This document shows positions 28,103 to 37,752 of a stretch of 64,000 nucleotides of DNA, in pieces. Both the position numbers and the translations under genes were made by a program. Every line of letters starts with the position of its first letter. Position 1 is the first letter of the stretch. Source of the stretch: Saprospiraceae bacterium (GTDB taxonomy: Bacteria; Bacteroidota; Bacteroidia; Chitinophagales; Saprospiraceae); the NCBI GenBank assembly GCA_017985675.1, contig JAGNXB010000001.1:428743-492742 (forward strand), in the 5' to 3' direction. The notes beneath the pieces are model-generated. The model made no database searches, was not told the origin of the DNA, and was given only the letters and a program-made list of their open reading frames with translations.

Positions 28103-28186
28103 GCCCAGGTGGTGGAATGGTAGACACGAAGGACTTAAAATCCTTTGGCCAGTACGGCCGTGCGGGTTCGAGTCCCGCCCCGGGCA
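28103..28186 (+). tRNA. tRNA-Leu (anticodon TAA)
   Basis: 84-base class II tRNA. The anticodon stem AAGGA/TCCTT encloses loop CTTAAAA with anticodon TAA at 28136-28138; the T stem GCGGG/CCCGC encloses TTCGAGT. The acceptor stem 28103-28109 with 28179-28185 pairs except for an A-C mismatch at the fifth pair (A28107 with C28181). Discriminator A28186; CCA not encoded. It reads UUA and UUG. Confidence 0.95.
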
Positions 28187-28259
28187 CATTATTGTTGAAT
28201 AGTAAGAATGGGTGGTTTAGAGCTATCAACAGCATTCCAAAGTAGCTGCTAAATAGTTT

Positions 28260-29933
28260 TTATTTTTGTTGGTATTCCAATAATACAAACCAATTAATGT
28301 TCACCTTGACTTCAGGTTGATTCTCCTGAGCTAAATGCATTGCTTTCCAGGCATTTGTTGCATCCAAACGCACCTCTCTTCCATCAATACCAACTACTAC
28401 TGGCATGGTAAAGGTGTGAATGTCAGTAATCCACCGATACTGTAATTCTCCTCCTCCATTCCTTTCCTTCCAGCGGATTTGTAATTTTGGAATTGCAGTC
28501 CTGTTTAGGTATTGCGTAAAAAAAGCAGATAAGTTTAGTTCAAAATAATTAGATATAAATTCAGTAATATCCTTATAATCAACGTTTTGATGTCTATATG
28601 TTAAAGCTAATAGTTTCATTCCAGCCCACCATTTTTCATCATTAGCAACTACATGTCTCAGCGTGTGCAACATCAAAGCACCTTTAGGATACATATCGCG
28701 GGAACCTGGCTTATTAACATTGTATGTACCAACAATGGGTTTGTCAAACTGTACACTTTGTTTTAAACCTGTCATATAGCGGCATGCAGCATCGTACCCA
28801 TACAAACATTCTACATAAACAGATTCCATGTAAGTTCCAAATGATTCGTGAATCCACATGTCTGCAATGTCAAGGGATGTTACACTATTGCCAAACCACT
28901 CATGCGCAGTCTCATGGATTATGATGTAATCAAACCACAGTCCTTCCTGGCTGGAAGCAGATCCACGATAACCGTTTTCGTAATGATTTCCATAGGCAAT
29001 TGCAGATTGGTGTTCCATACCGAGATAAGGAGTTTCTACTAATTTATAGCCATCCTCATAAAAAGGATATAACCCGAAGTGGTTTTCAAAACATGAGAGC
29101 ATAGGTAGCACCTGCATAAACTGAGCTCGGGCTTTTGACAAATTTTCAGGCATCACATAATAATCCAGAGATAGTGAATCACCGTTTTCGTTCACATACC
29201 AATCATTAAAATGGCTATAATCACCAATATTAAAGGTCACATTATAATTATTGATGGGATTCTGCACAAACCAACAGAACGTAGTCCAGCCCTCTGAATC
29301 AGCAATGGTACTCTTCAATCTTCCATTGGAGATCGCTTGTAGTCCGGTGGGAACAGTTATATTAATAGCCATACTATCAGGTTCATCAGACTGATGATCT
29401 TTATTTGGCCACCAAACACTGGCACCTAATCCTTGGCATGATACCACAATCCAAGGCTTGCCGTGTTTATCTTTTTGCCAGGTCACACCACCTTCCCAAG
29501 GTGGATTTTTAGCTACATGTGGCTGACCTTCGTATTGTATATAAACTTCGCCCATATCTCCAGGCTTCTTTTTTTGCTTCAATTTTATATAGGTAGCCCC
29601 GTGATCTCTTTCAAATTTTAGATTTCTTCCTCGCTCATCCTTGATGGATTGAATCAAAAGGTTATCAAACAGGTCCACCTGAATAATATTCGTTTCTTCG
29701 AGGATGCCAAACACAATTCGATTACTACCGCTTATCCATTTTTCAGCTGGATCTATCCTGACTTGGAGATCATAGAACTTAACATCAAAACAATTCCTTA
29801 CCGATGAAAGCATCCCTCTTAAGGTATCTGATCTGGATATTGGCGCCTGGGTCCATGCAATCGGTAACGAACATGGAATAATCAGAGACAAACTAATGAT
29901 AAAACATCTGATGGAAAGGGCCTTGTAGCGCAT
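28260..29933 (-). CDS. M1 family zinc aminopeptidase, exported
   Basis: Metallopeptidase that removes N-terminal residues from peptides. The zinc motif HETAHEWFG is followed by the third ligand glutamate in WIHESFGTYME, and GMEHQSAIAYG replaces the usual GAMEN substrate motif. The 557-residue protein covers the N-terminal beta-domain and the catalytic domain but lacks the long C-terminal helical domain of PepN, as in many periplasmic Bacteroidota M1 enzymes. The ATG at 29933 (MRYKALS) places a signal peptide ending near the TQAPIS segment at the N-terminus; the longer frame from 29984 would bury it. It is divergent from the small lipoprotein gene. Confidence 0.92.
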   Translation of the reverse strand: MRYKALSIRCFIISLSLIIPCSLPIAWTQAPISRSDTLRGMLSSVRNCFDVKFYDLQVRIDPAEKWISGSNRIVFGILEETNIIQVDLFDNLLIQSIKDERGRNLKFERDHGATYIKLKQKKKPGDMGEVYIQYEGQPHVAKNPPWEGGVTWQKDKHGKPWIVVSCQGLGASVWWPNKDHQSDEPDSMAINITVPTGLQAISNGRLKSTIADSEGWTTFCWFVQNPINNYNVTFNIGDYSHFNDWYVNENGDSLSLDYYVMPENLSKARAQFMQVLPMLSCFENHFGLYPFYEDGYKLVETPYLGMEHQSAIAYGNHYENGYRGSASSQEGLWFDYIIIHETAHEWFGNSVTSLDIADMWIHESFGTYMESVYVECLYGYDAACRYMTGLKQSVQFDKPIVGTYNVNKPGSRDMYPKGALMLHTLRHVVANDEKWWAGMKLLALTYRHQNVDYKDITEFISNYFELNLSAFFTQYLNRTAIPKLQIRWKERNGGGELQYRWITDIHTFTMPVVVGIDGREVRLDATNAWKAMHLAQENQPEVKVNINWFVLLEYQQK

Positions 29934-29992
29934 AGGAAGGTGATTAACAAATCGTTTGATAAAGGAGGTAAGGCAGGTGGGCACATCCCATG

Positions 29993-30000
29993 TAACTTTG
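29993..30000 (+). promoter_or_regulatory. Promoter -7 box of the alanine-rich lipoprotein gene
   Basis: TAACTTTG, a perfect -7 consensus, 29 bases before the ATG at 30029. Confidence 0.7.
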
Positions 30001-30028
30001 CATCATCATTATAAAAAACCTCATACTT

Positions 30029-30574
30029 ATGAAAAATCTTTTTGCAATCGCTTTGCCTCTGGTATTCCTCGTTGCTTGTAACAGTGTTGAAAAGCACCGT
30101 GCTGGTATTGAAACACTCGCTACTCAGTGGGATGAAACTACAAACCAGGTTACAGAGTTTGCTGGTACAGTACAAGCTGAGCAAGCTTCTTTCCAACAAA
30201 ACCTTGCTGGTTTGGTTGTAGCTGAAGACGCTATGGCAAAGGTAAAAGAAGACAAGAAAAACTTGGTGACTGAAGCTTATGCTTCTTTCCAAAATGCAGG
30301 TGCATCTTACGCTTCTATTTCTGCAGAGATTGGCAACTTCGTTGCTACTTGGACAGAAAAAGCTGCTGAAGTGAATGCACTGAAAGAAGGTTTGGCTGCT
30401 GGCAAACTGGAAGGTGACGTAGCTGCTAAAGTTGCAGAATTGACTACGACTGCAACTGAAGCTAGTGCTCAGTTGACTACATGGAAGGAGCAACTTGAAG
30501 CTACTAAATCAGCTGTAGCTGCTCAACAAACACAGTATCAAACTGTTGTTGCTGAAGTGATTCCTGCGAAGTAA
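30029..30574 (+). CDS. Small alanine-rich coiled-coil lipoprotein
   Basis: 181-residue protein with a lipoprotein signal peptide (lipobox LVAC, Cys17) and a mature part rich in Ala, Glu, Thr and Lys with heptad-like spacing, indicating a long coiled coil. It resembles in design the periplasmic Lpp-type or SlyB-type structural lipoproteins, but no family is recognised. It is monocistronic with its own perfect -7 box and strong terminator, and its codon use is narrow (mostly GCT for Ala, GAA for Glu), which suggests an abundant product. It may be a structural envelope component; this is inference. Confidence 0.8.
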   Translation: MKNLFAIALPLVFLVACNSVEKHRAGIETLATQWDETTNQVTEFAGTVQAEQASFQQNLAGLVVAEDAMAKVKEDKKNLVTEAYASFQNAGASYASISAEIGNFVATWTEKAAEVNALKEGLAAGKLEGDVAAKVAELTTTATEASAQLTTWKEQLEATKSAVAAQQTQYQTVVAEVIPAK

Positions 30575-30592
30575 TTCACCATTTATCAGTAT

Positions 30593-30627
30593 AAAGGGCA
30601 GCTCGGTATTCGGGTTGCCCTTTTTTT
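30593..30627 (+). terminator. Terminator after the lipoprotein gene
   Basis: 13-bp stem with two G-T pairs (30593-30605 with 30611-30623), loop GTATT, and a run of seven T. Confidence 0.88.
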
Positions 30628-30646
30628 GTTTATAGATTACCAGATT

Positions 30647-31294
30647 ATGCCTTTTTTAATTCGCCCAGTTCCTGACAAAATTATAGATCTAGCTCATCCC
30701 ATAGGACCTAATACGTCCGTTTATCCAGGCGATCCGGGCTTAATTGTAAATCAACTTTCTTCTGTTGACTCTAATGGATACGCGCTTAGTGAGTGGCATG
30801 TTAATTTCCATACAGGAACTCATATTGATGCTCCGTCCCATTTTTTTATAAATGGGGGATCAATCCAAACACTTGGTCTAACTCTATGGATGGGTAATGC
30901 ATGGATTATTCCCTGTGCAGACCAAAAAATAATTGGGTTGGATTGTATCGATACTAACTTATTTAGTCTGGAAATTGATTTTTTGATTTTTAAAACGGGA
31001 TGGGAATCAACCTATGATACACCCTTATATTATTCAGACCATCCCCAATTTACTGTTGAACTAGGTCAATGGCTCGCCGCATCTTCAATAAAAGGAATTG
31101 GTATGGACATGCCTTCACCTGACAGAGCCCCCTACCCCATCCACCATTTGGTTCTGGGTGCGGATAAGGTACTTATCGAAAATTTGCGAAACCTTAATAA
31201 ATTACCCGAAAATAAGATGTTCCAATTAATTTGCATTCCTTTGCCCATTGAAGCAGAGGCAGTTTGGGTTCGCCCGTTGGCAATCCTACCCTGA
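30647..31294 (+). CDS. Cyclase-family metal-dependent hydrolase (kynurenine formamidase-like)
   Basis: 215-residue enzyme of the cyclase family (PF04199), which includes kynurenine formamidase and related amide hydrolases. The metal-binding signature HTGTHIDAPSHF is visible, with YPGDPG ahead of it and DMPSPDRAPYPIHH near the C-terminus. The frame opens with a TTG at 30626, inside the preceding terminator, so the ATG at 30647 is the correct start. The substrate cannot be deduced: no kynurenine-pathway gene is nearby. Confidence 0.85.
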   Translation: MPFLIRPVPDKIIDLAHPIGPNTSVYPGDPGLIVNQLSSVDSNGYALSEWHVNFHTGTHIDAPSHFFINGGSIQTLGLTLWMGNAWIIPCADQKIIGLDCIDTNLFSLEIDFLIFKTGWESTYDTPLYYSDHPQFTVELGQWLAASSIKGIGMDMPSPDRAPYPIHHLVLGADKVLIENLRNLNKLPENKMFQLICIPLPIEAEAVWVRPLAILP

Positions 31295-31357
31295 CATAGA
31301 TATGGGCACTCGGACCTTTGTACTGATTGCTATTTCGATTTGACTGAACGATAACAC

Positions 31358-32233
31358 ATGCTTGCTTTTCGATCCAGAGTGTTGGCAATTTTAACGAAAG
31401 GTATATTCGTTTTGGCCATGCTTTACCTTTTGACAATCAGGTATTGGCTCTTTGAGTTCCTTGGGCCCTATTATTCTGTGCTTATCATCACGATTAAATT
31501 TCTAACATTTATTGTCGCGCTGGATATACTCAATGATCTGCTGAAATATTTTTATCGCAAACGAATGGAGCTAGCCTCAAAACAGCACGACAACATCACG
31601 CTTGGTCTAAATAATATCTATCTATTGTTGGTTTTAAGTAGTAGCATAGTGACGATTACTGCTTATTTTGGCCTAAACCCAAGGGAGCTATTTACTTCCC
31701 TCTCTATTGTTGCCGCAGCATTGGCAATTATCTCCAGGGATTACATTGTAGATATTATTAGTGGGATGTTTATCGCGTTTTCAAAGGAGGTGGTTATCGA
31801 TGATTTGATCAAAATCGGCGACCATACCGGTAAAATTGTCGATATCGGCATCAATAAAACCGCTTTGCTAAACGATGATGATGATTTGGTCTATGTACCA
31901 AATCACAAATTTATTATGAATGACATCATTAACTATTCAAAAAGCCCTGTAAGAAAAACAATTATCGATTTCGAACTGAACTACGCGAATTTTAAAACCA
32001 TTGATGATTTGGAATTAGCCTTATCCCAATCCATGGAAGAATTCAAACCTTATATTGAATTTGATTCGTTCAAGCTTAAAATCATCCATATCTATAAAGA
32101 TGCAGTTCACCTCAAGGTCCAATACGCAATGAATATTACGGATCGAGCCAAAACAAAAGAAATCCGAAAACGAACCATCCGAAGGATTTTAGCTTTTGTA
32201 AATGAACATTCGGTTGATCAGAGTCCCCGGTAA
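31358..32233 (+). CDS. MscS-family mechanosensitive ion channel
   Basis: 291-residue inner-membrane protein. It has about four transmembrane helices (roughly 10-30, 40-62, 82-105 and the pore helix at about 110-140, AAALAIISRDYIVDIISGMF), followed by the MscS beta domain with IGDHTGKIVDIGINKTAL and VYVPNHKFIMNDIINYS. Such channels release solutes on osmotic downshift, or act as regulated small-conductance channels. The last 16 bases overlap the 3' end of the convergent glycosyltransferase gene. Confidence 0.88.
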   Translation: MLAFRSRVLAILTKGIFVLAMLYLLTIRYWLFEFLGPYYSVLIITIKFLTFIVALDILNDLLKYFYRKRMELASKQHDNITLGLNNIYLLLVLSSSIVTITAYFGLNPRELFTSLSIVAAALAIISRDYIVDIISGMFIAFSKEVVIDDLIKIGDHTGKIVDIGINKTALLNDDDDLVYVPNHKFIMNDIINYSKSPVRKTIIDFELNYANFKTIDDLELALSQSMEEFKPYIEFDSFKLKIIHIYKDAVHLKVQYAMNITDRAKTKEIRKRTIRRILAFVNEHSVDQSPR

Positions 32234-33306
32234 ATGTTAAGTAATTTGACTTCTTCTCTTTCCCACGTTGAAGTCTGGCGTAGTTCTGCTAGTTGTTGTT
32301 GGCATGAGGAATAATTAGCCCTATCCTCCAATTTTCTTATTCCACTACAAATTGTTTCTATTTCCAGATTTTGAATCAAGACGCCAATAGCCCCTTGTTC
32401 TGCGAGCGCCTTATATTCCGGAAAATCCATATGAATGGCTGGCAATAGCGCTTGGATGTAATCAAAGGCCTTGTTGGCCAGAGAATAATAATAACTTTTG
32501 CTTTCAGCGTGCAATAGATTTAAACCTATGCTTGCCTCAATAGTCCATCCTGGAAGATCCTCTGGCGCAATCCAACCAAGAAAGCGAACACGATTAGTGA
32601 TACCCAAATCCGTTGCCATTTTTCGAAGCATCTCTGAAAGATCACCTTCACCTGCCAAGACCAAGGTATAATCTGGTAGTTGAGTAAGTGCTTGCATTAC
32701 TTCTTCCAATCCCCTACCCATATTTAGAGCCCCCTGATAAAAGAGTGTTTTTTTATCAATGGCAGGTTTTAAATCAGTAATATTACGTTCATAGGGCACA
32801 TTACGCACTACGTCCACCTGGCGATCATATGTTTCACTTAATCGTTTGGCCAATGCCGGTCCGACAGTATAAACTGCATTCATTTGGGGGACACAGCCAA
32901 AACCAATTAGTTCCCAAATCCGTTTTTCTAAGTTTCTTCCTTCCAATTCAGGAACTTCAGTAAACCATTCATGTGCATCATAAACCCGCTTTTTTTGGCG
33001 CAACCAACCCACAATGGTAACGGGGAGAATAGTATCCAAATCAATAGCACAAAAACCATATGCCGGGCTAAAGAATAAATGAAATAATAGCCTGATTTGA
33101 TACTCAATATAGAAGAGTTTTCCACGTCGAAAATAGTGATGCATTCGGATTTGGTGAAACGAACGATCAATAAGTGGTGGCGAATCTGCATACCCACGGC
33201 CGATTAATGTGACGGCAAAACCAGCACGTTGGAGGGAATGACATATCCGATGCATCCTCCTATCATGAACAAGATCATTCGTAACACAGCAAATCCATTG
33301 CTTCAT
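32218..33306 (-). CDS. GT4-like glycosyltransferase
   Basis: 362-residue cytosolic GT-B glycosyltransferase, probably transferring a nucleotide-activated sugar onto a cell-surface glycan. Seen: N-terminal DRRMHRICHSLQRAGFAVTLIGRG, the central VYDAHEWFTEVP, and the C-terminal donor-domain pieces LFYQGALNMGRGLEE, LAGEGDLSEML and LGWIAPEDLPG. The usual C-terminal EX7E region is only partly recognisable around KAFDYIQALLPAI. Its start overlaps the recQ stop by 4 bases (ATGA), so the two are translationally coupled although their functions look unrelated. Confidence 0.85.
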   Translation of the reverse strand: MKQWICCVTNDLVHDRRMHRICHSLQRAGFAVTLIGRGYADSPPLIDRSFHQIRMHHYFRRGKLFYIEYQIRLLFHLFFSPAYGFCAIDLDTILPVTIVGWLRQKKRVYDAHEWFTEVPELEGRNLEKRIWELIGFGCVPQMNAVYTVGPALAKRLSETYDRQVDVVRNVPYERNITDLKPAIDKKTLFYQGALNMGRGLEEVMQALTQLPDYTLVLAGEGDLSEMLRKMATDLGITNRVRFLGWIAPEDLPGWTIEASIGLNLLHAESKSYYYSLANKAFDYIQALLPAIHMDFPEYKALAEQGAIGVLIQNLEIETICSGIRKLEDRANYSSCQQQLAELRQTSTWEREEVKLLNIYRGL

Positions 33307-35207
33307 GAACCAAAGTAGATTTTACCATAAGATTCATGCACGACACCTTCATCACTCCAGTGTTGTAAGATTTGCCGGACCATGATTAACTCTTCCCTTT
33401 GAAAATATGTGCGGATCAAATCGATCTTTAGTGATTCTTCCTGGGTCAACAATTGGCGTAATTGGTCTTCCAGTCGTTTCCGGTCGCGGTTACCTAATAC
33501 TGCACCTTTTACCTTTTGGCAATTATCACAAAGTCCGCAGCCCTCATGTGCTTCTTCTCCAAAGTATGCCATAAACATCAACTGCCTGCATTGTGGCGTA
33601 TTGAGATACTGGCCGATGGAAAGTAACCTGTCTTTGCGTCTTTTTTTGCGAAAGGCTAACATTTCATTGTCAAACATAAGGTTATCCGCATCGACTCGCA
33701 TCTCACTAAATGTCAATTGTGGTTTGTCTTTTTTAGGATTATAGATAATCAATCCTGATTGTTCGAGAAATACCAACATACGTTCAACCTCTGTACCGTT
33801 TGAGTCCAAGTGTCTGGCTATCTCATCTTCTTGTATGAGGACATGGTGTTGAAACAGTCCTTGATGTGTTCGCAATACTTGTTTTAAAAATAAATCAACT
33901 TTTTGACTCTTCATTTGGAAGGCGTACAATTCTTCAGGCGTAACCTTTATCATCATTGTTGCAGGATGATAAAAGGACTCTGACATTGAAATCCAACCCG
34001 ATTCTTCTAAAATTTTGATTGCACTTAATGTTGGAAGTAATTTAAAGGAAAAACGTAGACAAAAAGCGTATAGATCAAAATCAAACGATTGTCCTTGGCC
34101 GGAGCCATATGCTAGTTGGTAAAAACTTCCTAGTGCCCGATACACTTGCCGTACTTCTGAAAGAGGTGGAAAGGAATCTTCCATTTGCTTTTCAAGTCGG
34201 TCAAAATCATGCTCACCTGCAAGCAAAATAGCCTTAGCGAATAAGCCGTCTCTGCCTGCTCTACCCGCTTCTTGATAATAGGCTTCCAAACTATCTGGTA
34301 GATCCATATGGACTACGGTGCGCACGTCTGCTTTGTCAATACCCATTCCAAAAGCATTCGTAGCGACCATAACAGGAAATGCGCCCTTTTGCCAATGCTC
34401 CTGACGTTGATTGCGAATATCCGAATCAAGCCCTGCATGAAAGGCGTGCGCCTCAATCCCTCTCTCGGACAAAAAACGGGCATATTCTTGAGTCTTTTTT
34501 CTACTTCTAACGTAGACGATGCCTGATCCTTTGCCTTCCTTGAGCCAACTCAACATGGCCAGTTCTTTGTCAAATCGATTTTCAACGATAAAACCCAGAT
34601 TCGGTCTTTTGAAGGTGGTTTTAATCACCTGACCGTTTTTAAATCCAAGTTTTTTCTGGATATCCTGAACCACTTCAGGTATGGCTGTTGCAGTCAACGC
34701 CAGGATAGGAACATTAGGGTGCCATTCTCTGATGGTTGCGATCTCCAGATAAGCCGGTCTGAAATCATAACCCCATTGAGAAATACAATGGGCCTCATCG
34801 ACGGCTATCAAATCTATGTTCATTTGCCTGATTCGAGCCTCTGCCAGGTCGGTATGTAATCGCTCTGGCGACAAATAGAGCAGCTTTATACCTCCCAAAA
34901 CGGCATTGTCTAAAATGCGATCCATTTGGTTATAAGGCATTCCCGCATATATAGCTTCCGCTATAATACCCCGCTTTTTTAGATTATCCACTTGATCTTT
35001 CATTAGCGCGATCAAGGGTGAAATTACAAGTGTCATGCCCTGCCCTAACAAGGCCGGCACTTGGTAACATAGTGACTTCCCTGCTCCTGTGGGTAACAAT
35101 GCTAAGGTGTCCTTTTTGTGAAGTACTGATGTAATGACCGCTTCCTGGCCCGGACGGAACTGGGTATATCCCCAGTTTTCTTTCAGTATATCGTATGGAC
35201 TAAGCAT
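33303..35207 (-). CDS. recQ: ATP-dependent DNA helicase RecQ
   Basis: 3'-5' DNA helicase for recombination and replication-fork repair. Walker A LLPTGAGKSLCYQVPA, DEAH box with VDEAHCISQWGYDFRP, motif VI QEAGRAGRDG, and the RQC zinc cysteines in CRQ and CGLCDNC. The protein has 634 residues and ends after the winged-helix region; no HRDC domain is recognised. The open frame extends to a TTG at 35219, but that codon sits inside the -7 box at 35217-35224, so the ATG at 35207 (MLSPYD) is the start, with a leader of only a few bases. Confidence 0.95.
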   Translation of the reverse strand: MLSPYDILKENWGYTQFRPGQEAVITSVLHKKDTLALLPTGAGKSLCYQVPALLGQGMTLVISPLIALMKDQVDNLKKRGIIAEAIYAGMPYNQMDRILDNAVLGGIKLLYLSPERLHTDLAEARIRQMNIDLIAVDEAHCISQWGYDFRPAYLEIATIREWHPNVPILALTATAIPEVVQDIQKKLGFKNGQVIKTTFKRPNLGFIVENRFDKELAMLSWLKEGKGSGIVYVRSRKKTQEYARFLSERGIEAHAFHAGLDSDIRNQRQEHWQKGAFPVMVATNAFGMGIDKADVRTVVHMDLPDSLEAYYQEAGRAGRDGLFAKAILLAGEHDFDRLEKQMEDSFPPLSEVRQVYRALGSFYQLAYGSGQGQSFDFDLYAFCLRFSFKLLPTLSAIKILEESGWISMSESFYHPATMMIKVTPEELYAFQMKSQKVDLFLKQVLRTHQGLFQHHVLIQEDEIARHLDSNGTEVERMLVFLEQSGLIIYNPKKDKPQLTFSEMRVDADNLMFDNEMLAFRKKRRKDRLLSIGQYLNTPQCRQLMFMAYFGEEAHEGCGLCDNCQKVKGAVLGNRDRKRLEDQLRQLLTQEESLKIDLIRTYFQREELIMVRQILQHWSDEGVVHESYGKIYFGS

Positions 35208-35216
35208 GTAACGCAC

Positions 35217-35224
35217 CAAAAATA
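35217..35224 (-). promoter_or_regulatory. Promoter -7 box of recQ-glycosyltransferase
   Basis: On the minus strand reads TATTTTTG, a perfect TAnnTTTG, 9 bases before the ATG at 35207. This decides the start and predicts a nearly leaderless mRNA. Confidence 0.6.
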
Positions 35225-35325
35225 CACCAACTACCGGGTAAGGTGCCTATTTTCAAACATTGCGCTAATTAAAATCGATTGATAAGGATATGCCCCCTTA
35301 ATTCAGATCAGGAAAACCTACCATT

Positions 35326-36174
35326 TTACTCATAAAATGGTTTCATTTTATGATCAAATTCCATTGTTGAAAGAGGGCCTAATCGAATGCTCATTGAAAG
35401 CGTTGATACATAATACCAATCCATAGTTGATGGATTTCCTCTCATCTTGCCTTCAAGGTTAGGGTGTGGCAGACTTGAATACTCATCAGCCCTATAAGAT
35501 AGCCGTGCTGCCATAGGATTTAATGAAGCTAGTGCTTCCATATCCGGATAGGCACCACTGACATCGTCCAAGTAGTCAGAAAACGTTTTACGAGCACCCA
35601 ACTCCAGGCCTATACCAATACGTTTTCCTATTCCAAAACGAAAACCCATGCCAAAGGGAATGGCTAGATTGTAACGATGATAACCTTCATCTGCGTACAT
35701 CATTTGCCCCTCTGTGCCAAGTGGCTGAAGGTCAATCCATTGATCCTGGAAACGCGTCTGAGGATTATAATAAAATCCCAATAACCCTGCAAATACATAT
35801 GGACTTACCGGTTTATTATCCAGAATATCAAACCCAGTTAGGTTAAATTCATAGCTAATACCCAATTCGATGAGGTCCGTTCGAAAATTCAAATTCCGCA
35901 TTTGTTCGGGAAACTTATGGTTTGACACCCATTTATCGGATCCCAACAGTACCGCTTTGTTTACAAATGCCTTAGCGCTAATCCAGGGTGACAAATTATA
36001 CCTTGCAAAAACACCATAAGCTTCCTGATATTGGTCAATACCAATATGCCGGGTATCAATGTCGCCCCTATACTTGGAGACCCCACCAGACATACCAGCC
36101 TCCCAATATTGTGCGAAGGCTGGTGGAACCAAAAAAATTAAAAAAAGGAAGGCAATTAGTTTGTTGGGATTCAT
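35326..36174 (-). CDS. DUF6089-like outer-membrane beta-barrel protein
   Basis: 282-residue exported protein. The signal peptide runs from the ATG at 36174 (MNPNKLIAFLFLIFLV) to about PAFAQ. The mature part has the EAGMSGGVSKYRGDI opening and alternating strands (YGVFARYNLSPWISAKAF, LGISYEFNLTGF, GMGFRFGIGKRIGIGLELGARKTF) typical of the DUF6089 family, an OmpA-type eight-stranded barrel of Bacteroidota. Members often sit near type IX secretion or gliding genes, but none is adjacent here. The frame from 36204 is longer by 10 codons but would spoil the signal peptide. Confidence 0.82.
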   Translation of the reverse strand: MNPNKLIAFLFLIFLVPPAFAQYWEAGMSGGVSKYRGDIDTRHIGIDQYQEAYGVFARYNLSPWISAKAFVNKAVLLGSDKWVSNHKFPEQMRNLNFRTDLIELGISYEFNLTGFDILDNKPVSPYVFAGLLGFYYNPQTRFQDQWIDLQPLGTEGQMMYADEGYHRYNLAIPFGMGFRFGIGKRIGIGLELGARKTFSDYLDDVSGAYPDMEALASLNPMAARLSYRADEYSSLPHPNLEGKMRGNPSTMDWYYVSTLSMSIRLGPLSTMEFDHKMKPFYE

Positions 36175-36283
36175 GGTTAATTGCAATTGACAATAGTTCA
36201 CCACAAATAATATTCCAATTATTTATATATATAGATATTGGCCATGTAAAAACTGCCAAAATGGCACAAGAATAAAAACGGCT

Positions 36284-36291
36284 TATCTTTG
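36284..36291 (+). promoter_or_regulatory. Promoter -7 box of the miaB operon
   Basis: TATCTTTG, a perfect -7 consensus, 27 bases before the ATG at 36319. The longer open frame starts at a TTG (36289) inside this box, which rules that start out. Confidence 0.72.
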
Positions 36292-36318
36292 TGCGTCTTA
36301 AGGATACAAGAACTATTC

Positions 36319-37743
36319 ATGATTAATTTTATAAATGGTGAGGGGGTAAAGGTGGTGGATGAAAACCGACAAGGTGAATCCTATTATGCCGAATTTACGC
36401 TACCCAGATCTTCAAAAGGCCTTTACTACATTGAAAGTTATGGTTGTTCCATGAACTTTAGTGACACAGAGATTGTGGCTTCAATTTTAAACGAAAATGG
36501 TTATTCAGCAACTCGTGACGTACACAAGGCTGAGCTGATTTTTTTGAATACTTGTTCTATCCGCGAAAAGGCTGAAGAGACAATTCGGAGAAGATTGCGT
36601 CAGTTTAATAAAATCAAGCGGACCAAACCAAGCGTACAAATAGGTATCCTGGGATGCATGGCCGAGCGTTTAAAGTCAAGGTTGCTCGAAGAAGAAAAAT
36701 TAGTTGACCTGGTTGCAGGTCCCGATGCATACCGTGATCTTCCCCGGCTTATCGGTTTGGTCAGCGATGGGGAAAAGGGCATAAACGTCTACCTATCCCG
36801 GGAAGAAACGTATGCAGATATCAGTCCGGTCCGATTGGATCAAAATGGTGTAACCGCCTTTATTTCCATCATGAGAGGATGCGATAATATGTGTTCGTTT
36901 TGTGTTGTACCATTTACCCGAGGTCGAGAACGCAGCCGGGATCCTTACAGCATCATTGCTGAGGCACATGACCTGCATACTAGGGGATACAGGGAAGTAA
37001 CATTGCTAGGTCAAAACGTAGATTCCTATAAATGGCAACATCCTGAATCAGGAGAGATGTTGTTATTTGCTGGTTTGTTGGAGATGGTTGCTCAAGTTGC
37101 CCCTGATCTTAGAGTTCGATTTTCGACATCACATCCTAAAGATATTACCGACGAAGTGCTTCATACTATTGCAGCGTACCCAAATATTTGCAAGTATATT
37201 CACCTACCAGTCCAATCTGGGAATAGCCGAATTTTGGACCGGATGAATCGTACTTATGATGCAGCTTGGTATCGTGAGCGTGTAGATGCAATCCGAAAAA
37301 TCATTCCGGATTGTGCACTATCGGCAGATATCATTACAGGATTCTGCGGTGAAACAGAAGAGGAACACCAGGATACGCTTCGCATGATGGAATATGCTGA
37401 ATATATAATATCCTATATGTTTGCCTATTCTGAGCGACCCGGGACGCTTGCTGCTCGCAAGTATGCTGATGACGTACCTGATGAAGTGAAAAAACACCGA
37501 CTTAACGAAATAATCAAGCTGCAAACCGAACTCTCATATAGGGACAATTTAAAGGATATTGGAAAAACTTTTGAAGTTTTAATTGAGGGTGATTCAAAAC
37601 GGGATGCAAACGCGTTCAAAGGCAGAAATTCTCAAAATAAAATGATTGTTTTTGCCAAAAAGCCGACAATAAAACCGGGAGATTATGTTTTAGTCCTTGT
37701 ATTGTCTGTTACGTCTGGGACGTTGCAAGGCGAAATAATTTGA
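36319..37743 (+). CDS. miaB: tRNA (N6-isopentenyl adenosine(37)-C2)-methylthiotransferase MiaB
   Basis: Radical-SAM methylthiotransferase that adds a 2-methylthio group to i6A37 of tRNAs reading U-starting codons. Three N-terminal cluster cysteines are seen in [19 protein letters not shown] and GCMAER; the radical SAM cluster is CDNMCSFC; a C-terminal TRAM domain closes the protein (TFEVLIEG to the end). MNFSDTE near the first cysteine is the MiaB form, distinguishing it from RimO and MtaB. 474 residues from the ATG at 36319. A sigma-54-type regulator follows after 9 bases. Confidence 0.95.
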   Translation: MINFINGEGVKVVDENRQGESYYAEFTLPRSSKGLYYIESYGCSMNFSDTEIVASILNENGYSATRDVHKAELIFLNTCSIREKAEETIRRRLRQFNKIKRTKPSVQIGILGCMAERLKSRLLEEEKLVDLVAGPDAYRDLPRLIGLVSDGEKGINVYLSREETYADISPVRLDQNGVTAFISIMRGCDNMCSFCVVPFTRGRERSRDPYSIIAEAHDLHTRGYREVTLLGQNVDSYKWQHPESGEMLLFAGLLEMVAQVAPDLRVRFSTSHPKDITDEVLHTIAAYPNICKYIHLPVQSGNSRILDRMNRTYDAAWYRERVDAIRKIIPDCALSADIITGFCGETEEEHQDTLRMMEYAEYIISYMFAYSERPGTLAARKYADDVPDEVKKHRLNEIIKLQTELSYRDNLKDIGKTFEVLIEGDSKRDANAFKGRNSQNKMIVFAKKPTIKPGDYVLVLVLSVTSGTLQGEII

Positions 37744-37752
37744 TGCTTTACC

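Noticed and set aside
29882..30493. 203-residue minus-strand open frame across the lipoprotein gene
   Set aside because: Rich in Cys, Ser and Phe as expected from reading GCT/GAA-biased codons backwards; no domain, and it runs opposite to a gene with promoter, lipobox and terminator.
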